A stretch of 64,000 nt of DNA from Clostridium acetobutylicum ATCC 824 (GTDB lineage: Bacteria; Bacillota; Clostridia; Clostridiales; Clostridiaceae): NCBI RefSeq assembly GCF_000008765.1, contig NC_003030.1, positions 1,708,001-1,772,000 on the forward strand, given 5' to 3'. The position numbers were made by a program, and so were the translations under genes. Below are positions 1-8,057 of the stretch, piece after piece. The first letter of the stretch is position 1; every line of letters begins with the position of its first letter. The notes under the pieces were generated by a model, which worked only from the letters and a program-made list of their open reading frames with translations, was not told where the DNA came from and searched no databases.

Positions 1-1
1 T

Positions 2-298
2 GAAGGTAGACTTATAATATCAAAAAGAATAAAACCTCAGAATATAAGCATCCTTGTTTTTATAAATAATAACTTGGCTGAAACAAAAACAGTTAGACTT
101 TATAATTCGTGGACTTTAAGTATTAAAGGAAAAAGTCTACCAGATCCTTCTACAGTACCAAGCTTAATGACCGGATTTTATAAATTTATTTTAAATGGAT
201 ACACAATGAACACTATAAGAGTTCTTTTTGTTGCAATAGCTGCAGCATTTGGTGGTTTGTTTATGTTTTGGAGGAAGAGATTCGCTGATAACGAGTAA
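2..298 (+). CDS. C-terminal fragment of a membrane-anchored protein (cut by window start)
   Basis: The reading frame is open from base 2 with no start before the window edge, so only the last 98 or so residues are present. The visible part is a polar segment, then one hydrophobic helix near the C-terminus (roughly the last 30 residues), then a short basic and acidic tail with FWRKRF. This fits a C-terminal membrane anchor. I do not recognise the family. It lies upstream of a decayed cellulase and the acyltransferase genes on the same strand, so it may belong to an envelope or polysaccharide cluster that continues left of the window. A TTG at 74 could start an internal product, but reading through from the edge is more natural. 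Confidence 0.6.
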   Translation, partial: EGRLIISKRIKPQNISILVFINNNLAETKTVRLYNSWTLSIKGKSLPDPSTVPSLMTGFYKFILNGYTMNTIRVLFVAIAAAFGGLFMFWRKRFADNE

Positions 299-322
299 TC
301 CATAAATTTAAGGAAAAATTTC

Positions 323-1208
323 GTTATGAAAAAAGATTTTATTAGTAATATTACTTTTAATTTTCATAATATGCGATATATCTTTAAAAAATATGAGTGA
401 AATAGCGAAGATTTCAAAGGAAAATAGTATTCATCTAAAAGAAGAGATATCAGAAGTAGATTCAAGAAATGTATAAAGGTAGAAAGTTAATTGGAAGCGC
501 AAATGATATTAAATGGGATACTGAAGTTGAGAATTACTACTTTAATCTCATAAGAAGGTTGGATTTATAATGTAAGGGTTTCTAATTATACTAAAGATTT
601 TTATAAATTATATTCTTGATGAAAGCTTTATGAATAAAGTAGATGAATATATTAAATATACTTTGAAGGATAATCTAATTGTGGTACTAGACTTTCACCA
701 TTTTGAGAAGATAATGGAGAATCCGGAAAAGTATAAACAATGTTTTTTAAGTGTATGGAGACAACTCTCAAAAGGGTATGAGAACTACCATAATAAACTT
801 ATGTTACAAGTTTTTTTAAAGGAAGAGTTGTGAAATCAGTATTATGAACCAAATTCATTCACATTTCAGGCAAATGAGTACTTAGTGTTTCAAAATATGA
901 AAATGTAAGATGAGCGGGTACTAAAAATGAAGTTGACAATATAAAAAAGAAATTTGATATGGTTCAAAAATTGGCTAAGAAAAAACAAAGTCAAAGTATT
1001 CATGGGAGAGTTTGATGATAACAAATTGGCTCCGTCGAATGATAGACTATTGTTGGACACAGGCCGTAAGAAAGCAAGCTGAAAATCACGGATCTACTTG
1101 AGGAATTGAGGGCTTTGTTCTCAATTTATAATATAAGACTCAAGTGCACGAAAATGGGATTACGACATGCTTCATACACTTATACCTAAAAAGAATAAGG
1201 AGAGATAG
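323..1208 (+). pseudogene. Decayed GH5-family endoglucanase
   Basis: No single frame covers this stretch, but pieces of a glycoside hydrolase family 5 cellulase can be read in several frames. A signal-peptide-like start at 325 goes out of frame after a six-A run. A piece near 480-560 contains WDTEVENYYFNLIRR. The longest piece (630-833) has the GH5-like string VVLDFHHFEK followed by a CFLSVWRQLSKGYENY-type helix. A C-terminal piece (about 1155-1205) reads WDYDMLHTLIPKKNK and stops at 1206. Spread between are several stop codons and frame changes. The order of pieces matches GH5 (N-terminal helix, HH loop, later strands, C-terminal end), so this is a gene that has decayed, not random sequence. 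The identification rests on motif memory. Confidence 0.7.
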
Positions 1209-1211
1209 ATA

Positions 1212-2633
1212 GTGTTATTTTCAAGTATTGTTTTTTTATTTTACTTTTTCCCAGCAGTCTTGCTTTTATACTATATTTGTTCTTTTTCAAGAAGATTACA
1301 AAATGTAGTTCTACTTTTTGCAAGCTTGGTTTTTTACGCATGGGGTGATTTTAGTTTCTTAGGAATTATGATTGTATCCATAATTATAAATTATATTTTG
1401 GGTCTCCTGGTGGGCAAATTTAGAGAAAAGAAGCTTCTTGCTAAATTCTTTATTTTTGTAACCTGTGCATATAATCTTGGCATGTTATTTGTATTTAAAT
1501 ATTTAGGATTTGTTGTAAAGAATATAGATAAAGTAGGAAATTATAAACTCAGTATTCCTAATATAGCTCTTCCTATTGGTATATCTTACTTTACATTTAA
1601 AGCTATATCTTATGTGGTAGATGTATATAAAAATAAGGTAGAAGCAGAAAAGAATCCTTTAAATATTGGATTATATATAGCGTTTTTCCCTGAAGTTATT
1701 TCAGGACCTATTTCACGTTATGTTAAAGTTGGAGAACAAATAAAAAATAGAGAACATAGTTGGCAGAAATTTTCTGTAGGAGCTTGCAGATTTATTACCG
1801 GATTAGGTAAAAAAGTTTTAATATCAAACAGTGTGTCAATTATAGCTGATAAAGTTTTTACAATGAACACAAATGGTCCTGTACCAGTTACTTTGGCTTG
1901 GTTAGGTTCTATTGCATATACAATTCAAATATTTTTTGACTTCTCAGGTTATTCTGATATGGTTATAGGTCTTGGACTTATGTTCGGATTTAAAATCGAC
2001 GAAAACTTTAATTATCCTTACATATCAAAATCGATAACAGAATTTTGGAGAAGATGGCATATATCCTTGAGTTCATGGTTTAGAGATTACATCTATATTC
2101 CATTAGGTGGTTCAAGAGTTGACAACAAGGATAAGCTAATAAGAAACTTATTCATAGTTTGGGTTAGTACAGGAGTATGGCATGGTGCTGAGTGGACTTT
2201 TATAATGTGGGGATTTTTAAATTTCGTATTCATTGCGTTAGAAAAAGTATTCTCATTTGATGACCTTAAAATAAATCCTGTTATCAAACATATATATGCT
2301 CTTTTTATAATAAACCTTGGATGGGTTCTATTTAGATCAGAGAACTTAATTCAGGCTGGTAAATATGTTGCCTGCATGTTTGGCTTAAGAGGTAATGCTT
2401 TTTGGAGTAATTACACTTTTATGTTTGTAAAGGAGAATGCAGTCATATTTATAGCGGCAGTTATACTTTCAATGCCTATTGCTAAGAAAGTTAACAAGCT
2501 TGTTTATGATAAAGTGCCGGGATATAAAATATTAAATGGAGTATATCCAATTGCTGTATTAGGAGTATTCTTTGTATGCATTTCCTATTTGATAAAGGGA
2601 ACTTACAATCCATTTATATATCTTAAATTTTAA
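1212..2633 (+). CDS. MBOAT-family membrane O-acyltransferase (AlgI-like)
   Basis: A 473-residue polytopic membrane protein of the MBOAT family that transfers acyl groups, usually acetyl, across the membrane onto extracellular polymers such as alginate, cellulose or teichoic-type glycans. The conserved WRRWHISLSSWFRDYIY block lies near residues 278-294, and the catalytic-histidine motif TGVWHGAEWTF near 320-330 (His about 323). About ten hydrophobic segments are spread along the chain, and the length is normal for AlgI relatives. It starts with GTG at 1212, nine bases after AAGGAG. The DHHW protein 21 bases downstream is the usual partner, so the two form an O-acetylation module. Which polymer is acetylated cannot be told; the wrecked cellulase and the GGDEF genes nearby hint at an exopolysaccharide. 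Confidence 0.93.
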   Translation: MLFSSIVFLFYFFPAVLLLYYICSFSRRLQNVVLLFASLVFYAWGDFSFLGIMIVSIIINYILGLLVGKFREKKLLAKFFIFVTCAYNLGMLFVFKYLGFVVKNIDKVGNYKLSIPNIALPIGISYFTFKAISYVVDVYKNKVEAEKNPLNIGLYIAFFPEVISGPISRYVKVGEQIKNREHSWQKFSVGACRFITGLGKKVLISNSVSIIADKVFTMNTNGPVPVTLAWLGSIAYTIQIFFDFSGYSDMVIGLGLMFGFKIDENFNYPYISKSITEFWRRWHISLSSWFRDYIYIPLGGSRVDNKDKLIRNLFIVWVSTGVWHGAEWTFIMWGFLNFVFIALEKVFSFDDLKINPVIKHIYALFIINLGWVLFRSENLIQAGKYVACMFGLRGNAFWSNYTFMFVKENAVIFIAAVILSMPIAKKVNKLVYDKVPGYKILNGVYPIAVLGVFFVCISYLIKGTYNPFIYLKF

Positions 2634-2654
2634 AAAGAGGAGTAATGAAATACA

Positions 2655-3905
2655 ATGAAAACAAATATGAAGAGGAGCAAGGAAAAGAGTACAAGTGGAA
2701 TTTTTGGTAAGAAGTTTATAACATCTATCATATTCATTATTTTCCTCATTTCATTTTCAGCAGAGAATTTAATTGTTTCCTATAAACCGTTAATTGAAGC
2801 TTATAATAATCAGAAAAAAGCTTCCGCTTCGGTTAAAGATACCATAAGTTCCGTTCAATATGCTATGGAAGATAATGTGTGGATGAAATATAAATTTGTA
2901 GATACATATAGCTATGTTCAAAGATTGATGTTTAAAAACGAGGAATCAAATTTTGAAGTCGTTAAAGATAAAGATGGAATTCTTCATTATACTTATTTTG
3001 CCGATCAAGCTAATCCTGTATATGAATTAGCAAGAAGAACTGAGGCATTTAAAAATGGAATTAAAGGTAAAAATGTAAAATTCGCATATATTATGCCTCC
3101 AGATAAGTACATTGCAGGAAAAACACAATTTCCAACTGGAATTCCTTATAATTATGTAAATGAAACTACGGATAAATTTCTTGATATTCTTAAAGAAAAA
3201 AATATAGATACAATTGATCTTCGCAAAAACTTAGATAAAAGTGGTATACCAGCAGATAAGCTTTTTTATAGAACTGATCACCATTGGCAAATACCAACTG
3301 TTTTCTGGGAATTTGGACAACTTGTAAATACGTTTGATAAGAAATATTCTTTAAATCTTGATCCTAATAATTTTTACACAGATAAGAATAATTATAATTT
3401 TATAACTTATAAAGATGCTTTTGCTGGATCAATGGCAAGAAAAACGGGAATAACATATTCGGGAGATGACGATTTTATACTTGCATATCCTAAGTTCAAA
3501 ACCTCGTATAATTACTATAGTAAAACAGGAAAATTAATTTTTAATATGAACGGAAGATTTGAAGAGGTACTTTTAACAACATCACCTTTCAGTAGTAAGT
3601 ACAAGGAATATGATACAGAAGGGGATAAGTATTCTATGTACCTTTTAGGTAATCAGGGAATTACACATATAACTAATAAAAATAACCCTAATGGACCTAA
3701 AATGTTATTTGTTAAGGACTCATTAACAGTACCTCTTGCAGCATTTTTATCGACTGTGTGTTCCGATGTTTATTTAGTGGATCCTAGATATTACAGTGGC
3801 AGCATTCCTAAGTTTGTAAATAGCGTTAAGGTAAATTATGTATTTATATCATATTCACCACAGGATTTAAGTACTGATTTCTTTAATTTTTATGAGAAAA
3901 AATAA
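2655..3905 (+). CDS. DHHW-family / AlgJ-AlgX-like SGNH acetyl-transfer partner protein
   Basis: A 416-residue protein with a basic N-terminus and one hydrophobic anchor (about residues 20-42); the rest should lie outside the cell. The motif RTDHHW at about 206-211 (Asp208, His210) and the later KDS at 354-356 match the Asp-His and nucleophilic Ser of AlgJ/AlgX-type SGNH domains; the Pfam family is DHHW. These proteins accept acetyl from the MBOAT protein and place it on the polymer. It follows the MBOAT gene by 21 bases after a GAGGAG ribosome site and is surely in its operon. Reading the Ser in KDS as the nucleophile is by analogy. Confidence 0.9.
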   Translation: MKTNMKRSKEKSTSGIFGKKFITSIIFIIFLISFSAENLIVSYKPLIEAYNNQKKASASVKDTISSVQYAMEDNVWMKYKFVDTYSYVQRLMFKNEESNFEVVKDKDGILHYTYFADQANPVYELARRTEAFKNGIKGKNVKFAYIMPPDKYIAGKTQFPTGIPYNYVNETTDKFLDILKEKNIDTIDLRKNLDKSGIPADKLFYRTDHHWQIPTVFWEFGQLVNTFDKKYSLNLDPNNFYTDKNNYNFITYKDAFAGSMARKTGITYSGDDDFILAYPKFKTSYNYYSKTGKLIFNMNGRFEEVLLTTSPFSSKYKEYDTEGDKYSMYLLGNQGITHITNKNNPNGPKMLFVKDSLTVPLAAFLSTVCSDVYLVDPRYYSGSIPKFVNSVKVNYVFISYSPQDLSTDFFNFYEKK

Positions 3906-3937
3906 TAATATTAACAAAGATAAGGATAGGTAGTTTT

Positions 3938-4702
3938 ATGATTTTATTAACAAAAATTACTTTGCTTTTGTTTTCAAGTATTTTCTTTAGTTATATATTA
4001 TATATGAAATCTCATAGCTTTAAAAAGATAGAACCACGAAAATGCAGCTTAAATCTCATGATTATAGGAATGGCATTTATTGTTGTGGGAGAATTTTTGA
4101 ATTTTATATCAAGCTTTGTAAAATACAGAGTTGATATATATGTTTCGTTTTGTTTTATTTTAGGAGCTATTCTCTTTGTTATATTTGCTATAATTTTTTT
4201 AAACTCTGTAGATAATACCCTTAAGTGTCTCTACGGTTGTGTATATGAGGATGCAATGACAGGAGTTTATAATAGAAACGGGATTAAAAAGATTTTTAAA
4301 GATACTATTAATAAGGAAGATAACTTTTTTGTTATGAGTTTTGATCTTGATGAAACTAAAATAATTAATGATAATTTTGGTCATTTAGTCGGCGATGAGT
4401 ATATAATAAGTGCGGCTAGAGCTATAAAGGAAGTCTTAGGTGCCAAAGGGGTTGTAGGACGAACTGGTGGAGATGAATTTGCTGCCATATATATTTCTAC
4501 AGACCAAGAGGAACTTAAAAAAGTTAAAACTCATATAAATAAAAGGGCTTCGGAAATTTTTAATGGGTCAAATATAAATATTAGTATGGGGTTTTCAACC
4601 TATAAAAAAGATGGAAAGAATATGAAGGAACTTTTTGATTTAGCTGATAAAAGGATGTACCAGGACAAGAAAAACAAAAGAAAAGCAGATCAAAGGTTTT
4701 AA
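3938..4702 (+). CDS. Membrane GGDEF-domain diguanylate cyclase (copy 1)
   Basis: A 254-residue protein with three hydrophobic segments in the first 90 residues, then a GGDEF domain. The active-site motif is intact (GGDEF at 177-181), and the upstream metal and substrate region FDLDETKIINDNFGHLVGDE is present. An active enzyme would make cyclic di-GMP from GTP at the membrane. The RxxD inhibitory site normally five residues before GGDEF is absent (KGVVGRT instead), so product inhibition there is unlikely. It lies 32 bases behind the acetylation genes, which suggests c-di-GMP and polymer modification are linked. A paralog with the same layout lies at 5331-6104. The small N-terminal membrane sensor has no domain I can name. 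Confidence 0.9.
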   Translation: MILLTKITLLLFSSIFFSYILYMKSHSFKKIEPRKCSLNLMIIGMAFIVVGEFLNFISSFVKYRVDIYVSFCFILGAILFVIFAIIFLNSVDNTLKCLYGCVYEDAMTGVYNRNGIKKIFKDTINKEDNFFVMSFDLDETKIINDNFGHLVGDEYIISAARAIKEVLGAKGVVGRTGGDEFAAIYISTDQEELKKVKTHINKRASEIFNGSNINISMGFSTYKKDGKNMKELFDLADKRMYQDKKNKRKADQRF

Positions 4703-4704
4703 AC

Positions 4705-4740
4705 AAAGTGCCTGAAATTAATTAATTTTAGGCACTTTTA
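4705..4740 (+). terminator. Terminator after GGDEF gene 1
   Basis: AAAGTGCC and GGCACTTT arms, with further A/T pairing inside, close a hairpin right after the stop codon at 4702, ending in a short T-run. Confidence 0.75.
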
Positions 4741-4906
4741 ATAGATTTTAAGAGATAGTAAATATCACCGTAAAATAGGGAGTTTTAGCTTTAATTAATT
4801 ATTTGTTGTTATATAGAGAGAGTTTCTTGTTAATAATATAATAGATAAATTTTTAGTATATGAAGCTGAAAAAGTAGAAAATAATCTGGTAAGTGGAGGA
4901 ATTGTT

Positions 4907-5071
4907 ATGGGAAATATTATTGTTAATACAGTTAAGAGATGCAAAGTAAAAGTTAATGGCAGTGCTTTTAGTTTACTAGCTGGAGCTTGCGATTTAGATA
5001 AAGAAAACCTTGGATTTTGTAAACCAAAGCCAAGTCCACCATGGAAGGCAAAATTATACGAGATGGCATAA
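4907..5071 (+). CDS. Small hypothetical protein (54 aa), three cysteines
   Basis: ATG at 4907 sits six bases after GTGGAGGA, a strong ribosome site, and the frame runs 54 codons to TAA at 5069-5071. A TATAAT box at 4837-4842 could be its promoter, and a good terminator follows at 5157-5187, so this looks like a stand-alone small gene. The protein has a basic N-terminal half, three cysteines (about residues 12, 28 and 38) and a proline-rich lysine-rich tail with KPKPSPPWKAK. There is no signal peptide or membrane segment. I do not recognise it. Its place between two near-identical GGDEF genes is the only context. A ribosomal-peptide precursor is possible but nothing next to it supports that. 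Confidence 0.6.
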   Translation: MGNIIVNTVKRCKVKVNGSAFSLLAGACDLDKENLGFCKPKPSPPWKAKLYEMA

Positions 5072-5156
5072 ACTATTATGATAGGTTTAATGGTATTTAA
5101 TGGGTAAATGGCTTGTAAAAGACATCTAAATCTTATACATATAGTTAATAATAAAA

Positions 5157-5187
5157 TAAAACTGAAGAAAATCTTCAGTTTTATTTT
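5157..5187 (+). terminator. Terminator after the 54-aa gene
   Basis: AAACTGAAG / CTTCAGTTT hairpin with a five-base loop followed by TATTTT. Confidence 0.75.
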
Positions 5188-5330
5188 GTATTATGTTGAA
5201 TTTAGTGTAAAATATATATTAAAGTTAATTAATGGACTTATAGGCTAAAACATGTAAGAACATAAATTAAATGTATTTAATATATGGTTATAATGAGATT
5301 TATGAAGGTGAATTTATAAAAAAAGGACAG

Positions 5331-6104
5331 ATGAATACCATGGTTGAACTAAGAAAGCTTATTGTATTTTTACTTTCATTTACTTTTCTTTTATATTTAT
5401 TATATGTAGGAATCAATATTTCAAAAAAACTGAGGATAAGAAGGTCACCTTTCTTTTTAATGATATCTGGTGTTGGTCTTATTACTTTAGGTACTTTTTT
5501 AGATGCTATTGACAAATTTATAGATGTAGGAATAAAAAATGTTATAGCCGCATGTTTTACTTTTGGAGCAATACTGTTTGTTGTATTTATAATATTTTTA
5601 TCAAACAACTTTGTGTGTACAGTATCTTTATTATATGAGGATGCAAATATGGACAAAATGACAGGTGCTTATAATAGGAAGGGAATTAATGAAATATTTC
5701 AAAGAAGTATTGCTAAGCAGAATAGCTTTTATCTTATGTTATTTGATTTAGATGAAACAAAGAGACTAAATGATAAATATGGACATGCAGTTGGAGATAA
5801 ATACATAATAGGAGCTTCAGCAATTATAAAGGATACTATAGGCAACAAAGGATTTGTAGGCAGAATTGGAGGAGATGAGTTCATAGCGCTTTTAAAGCTT
5901 GAAAATGAAGTTGATGTAGAGAAAATTAAAAAGCTTATAAAAGATCAATTTTGTGAAAGCTTTAAGCAATATGGAGCCAACATAAGTATAGGATATTCGA
6001 GGTTTAAAGAAGATGGACAAGAGTTTGAAGAGATTTTTCAAATAGCAGACAAGAATATGTATGATGATAAAAAGAGTAATAAAAAGAATAAGGCTTGTTT
6101 TTAA
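5331..6104 (+). CDS. Membrane GGDEF-domain diguanylate cyclase (copy 2)
   Basis: A paralog of the cyclase at 3938 with the same plan: about three hydrophobic segments in the first 95 residues, then a GGDEF domain with intact GGDEF at about 180-184 and FDLDETKRLNDKYGHAVGD upstream. As in copy 1 the RxxD inhibitory site is missing. The frame is open from 5271, but ATG 5331 (after AAAGGACAG) gives 257 residues, close to the 254 of copy 1, so I prefer it; ATG 5340 is also possible. Two copies this close suggest a local duplication, with sensor regions that have diverged more than the catalytic domains. Product: cyclic di-GMP. Confidence 0.88.
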   Translation: MNTMVELRKLIVFLLSFTFLLYLLYVGINISKKLRIRRSPFFLMISGVGLITLGTFLDAIDKFIDVGIKNVIAACFTFGAILFVVFIIFLSNNFVCTVSLLYEDANMDKMTGAYNRKGINEIFQRSIAKQNSFYLMLFDLDETKRLNDKYGHAVGDKYIIGASAIIKDTIGNKGFVGRIGGDEFIALLKLENEVDVEKIKKLIKDQFCESFKQYGANISIGYSRFKEDGQEFEEIFQIADKNMYDDKKSNKKNKACF

Positions 6105-6175
6105 CGTTAATTCTTATTTATTATAATTTATTGTTTTATATTAAACTATATAATTAAATAAACGGATGGATATAT

Positions 6176-6210
6176 AAAGCGTTGGCAAAACTTACTGTGC
6201 CAACGCTTTA
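6176..6210. terminator. Bidirectional terminator between GGDEF 2 and ohrR
   Basis: Perfect 12-base arms AAAGCGTTGGCA / TGCCAACGCTTT between two converging genes. Confidence 0.8.
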
Positions 6211-6213
6211 TTG

Positions 6214-6645
6214 TTATGATAAATTTTTTAATAACAAATCTATATCAGTTTTTATTCTTTTCAAGGTTTCAATATCTGTATTTGTTGATTTTAAAACACA
6301 ACTAGGAATTTCCAAAGCATCTTTTTTTAATTCCTCGCCTTTTTCTGTTATGTTAACTGAAAGTAATCGTTCATCTAGAGAAGATCTTTTCCTTACAATT
6401 AAATTAAGCCCTTCTAGCCTTTTTAAAAGTGGCGTTAGTGTACCAGAATCAAGGTATAGTTTATTTCCAAGATCTTTTAGTGTTATAGACTTTTCTTCCC
6501 ACAATACAAGCATAACTAAATACTGTGGATATGTTAAACCTAGTTTATTTAAAAAAGGTTTATATACTTTTGTTATAGCTCTTGAAGAGGCATATATAGA
6601 AAAGCATAGTTGATATTTTAGTTTGAGTTGCTCACCATCTTGCAT
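6214..6645 (-). CDS. ohrR: MarR-family regulator, OhrR-type peroxide sensor
   Basis: A 143-residue winged-helix protein of the MarR family. Near the N-terminus it has YQLCFSIYASSR with a cysteine at residue 14, the position of the redox cysteine in OhrR, followed by the family string LGLTYPQYLVMLVLWE and the DNA-binding wing with SLDERLLSVNIT. OhrR proteins repress peroxidase genes until an organic hydroperoxide oxidises that cysteine. It is transcribed away from two glutathione peroxidase genes, and the shared region holds a palindrome at 6746-6762. ATG 6645 follows a strong GGAGGAGG site. The OhrR call is from motif memory and context; MarR itself is certain. Confidence 0.85.
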   Translation of the reverse strand: MQDGEQLKLKYQLCFSIYASSRAITKVYKPFLNKLGLTYPQYLVMLVLWEEKSITLKDLGNKLYLDSGTLTPLLKRLEGLNLIVRKRSSLDERLLSVNITEKGEELKKDALEIPSCVLKSTNTDIETLKRIKTDIDLLLKNLS

Positions 6646-6745
6646 AATAGTTCCTCCTCCGTATAGGTTTATAGCAAATTAAGCATTATATACTATTATA
6701 AATGAAAAATTCGATTTTGTTAATAAATTTTTTAATATATAATTG

Positions 6746-6785
6746 TGCAAAATTTAATTGCATAAAATTAAAAATATGATATAAT
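6746..6785 (+). promoter_or_regulatory. Promoter of the peroxidase genes with overlapping OhrR-like operator
   Basis: TTGCAT (6758-6763), a 16-base spacer and TATAAT (6780-6785) with an upstream TG form an extended -10 sigma-A promoter. TGCAAAATTTAATTGCA (6746-6762) has TGCAA/TTGCA arms around an A/T core and overlaps the -35, where a repressor would block polymerase. Its AATTTAATT core resembles known OhrR sites; that OhrR binds here is inference. Confidence 0.7.
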
Positions 6786-6817
6786 AAATTTATAATGAGA
6801 TTTTGGGAGGTACGATT

Positions 6818-7297
6818 ATGTCAGTATATGATTTTAAAGCTAAAGATATAAGTGGAGAGGAAATATCCCTTAGTAAATATGAAGGAAAGGTTCTTCTAAT
6901 AGTAAATACAGCTAGTAAGTGTGGATTTACACCACAGTATAAAGAGTTAGAGGATATATATAAGAAGCTTGGAAATGAAAAATTTGAGATATTAGGATTT
7001 CCATGTAACCAATTTGCAAATCAGGAGCCAGGAGGCAGTGGTGATATAAAAAACTTTTGTGAAATAAACTATGGGGTTACTTTCCCTTTATTTGAGAAAA
7101 TAGATGTAAAAGGAGAAAATGCCCATCCGCTATTTAAGTATTTGGCTTCTCAAGCAGGTGGTATTTTAGGTAAAGAGATAAAGTGGAATTTTACAAAATT
7201 TTTAATAGATAAAAAGGGTGATGTTGTAGATAGATTCGCACCAGTTACTAAACCAAGTAAAATTAAGGATAAAATAGTTAAATTAATGGAGGAATAG
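6818..7297 (+). CDS. Glutathione peroxidase-family thiol peroxidase 1
   Basis: A 159-residue protein of the glutathione peroxidase family, which reduces hydroperoxides; clostridial members usually take electrons from thioredoxin-type donors. The peroxidatic cysteine is in NTASKCGFTPQY (Cys35); the tetrad partners are in FPCNQFANQEPG (Gln about 69) and KWNFTKFL (Trp123, Asn124). Cysteine, not selenocysteine, is encoded. ATG 6818 lies seven bases after GGGAGG; an upstream TTG at 6803 would put that site inside the gene. A second copy starts four bases after the stop, so the two are one operon under the OhrR-like operator. Confidence 0.92.
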   Translation: MSVYDFKAKDISGEEISLSKYEGKVLLIVNTASKCGFTPQYKELEDIYKKLGNEKFEILGFPCNQFANQEPGGSGDIKNFCEINYGVTFPLFEKIDVKGENAHPLFKYLASQAGGILGKEIKWNFTKFLIDKKGDVVDRFAPVTKPSKIKDKIVKLMEE

Positions 7298-7301
7298 AAA
7301 T

Positions 7302-7847
7302 ATGTCAATATATGATTTTAAGGTTAAGGATATAAATGGAGAAGATATAAGCATGGAAGAGTATAGGGGAAAGGCTCTTCTAATAGTAAACACAGCTAGT
7401 AAATGTGGATTTACACCTCAATATGAGGATTTGGAAGCCTTATATAAAAAATTCAAGGGTGAAAATTTTGAGGTTTTAGGATTTCCGTGTAACCAATTTG
7501 AAAATCAGGAGCCTGGAACTAATAATGATATAAAGAAGTTTTGTCAAATAAACTACGGAGTTACCTTTAAAATATTCGATAAGGTAGATGTAAACGGAGA
7601 AAATGAAGCTCCATTATATAGGTATCTAAAGGAACAAGCTCCATTTAAGGAACTTGATGAAAGTACACCTACAGCTAAGATAATAGCTGCATTTTTAAGA
7701 GAAAAGCTTCCTGAAACACTTATTGGCGATTCTATAAAGTGGAATTTTACAAAGTTTTTAATTGATAAAAATGGTAGAGTAGTTAATAGATTTGAATCTG
7801 GGGTAGAACCAATGGAGATAGAAAGTTATATTAAGGCTCTTATATAA
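7302..7847 (+). CDS. Glutathione peroxidase-family thiol peroxidase 2
   Basis: A 181-residue paralog of the preceding gene with the same catalytic parts (TASKCGFTPQY with Cys35, FPCNQFENQEPG, KWNFTKFL). It is longer because of an insert of about 22 residues before the Trp-Asn motif, beginning near KELDESTPTAK, seen in other 180-residue members. Its ribosome site GGAGG lies in the end of gene 1 and the gap is four bases, so translation is probably coupled. Role as for copy 1: removal of organic or hydrogen peroxides in an anaerobe exposed to oxygen. The retained pair may differ in substrate. Confidence 0.92.
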   Translation: MSIYDFKVKDINGEDISMEEYRGKALLIVNTASKCGFTPQYEDLEALYKKFKGENFEVLGFPCNQFENQEPGTNNDIKKFCQINYGVTFKIFDKVDVNGENEAPLYRYLKEQAPFKELDESTPTAKIIAAFLREKLPETLIGDSIKWNFTKFLIDKNGRVVNRFESGVEPMEIESYIKALI

Positions 7848-7880
7848 AACACAATGATTTTAGCAAAAATATATGGAGAT

Positions 7881-7919
7881 AAAAATATGTACTATGGTTA
7901 TTTTATAGTACATATTTTT
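7881..7919 (+). terminator. Terminator after the peroxidase operon
   Basis: Perfect 15-base arms AAAAATATGTACTAT / ATAGTACATATTTTT with a nine-base loop and a T-run. Confidence 0.85.
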
Positions 7920-8057
7920 GTTTATCAAATTGTATTGTTTCGATAAATAACCTTGAAAATGGCTATAAAGTTAAATTTGTTGACGGTAAAAGCATAATAA
8001 TATAAAATACCATTAAGACGACAAACGACACACTGTATACGGAGGGTTAAAATTATT

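Noticed and set aside
630-833. A stand-alone 67-residue protein
   Set aside because: It is one in-frame piece of the decayed GH5 gene; the flanking pieces in other frames continue the same domain.
5300-5656. 118-codon minus-strand frame inside the second GGDEF gene
   Set aside because: Antisense to a confident membrane domain; no start site or family match.
6182-6613. Plus-strand frame of 143 codons opposite ohrR
   Set aside because: It covers almost exactly the ohrR gene on the other strand and begins inside the terminator, so it is a mirror frame.
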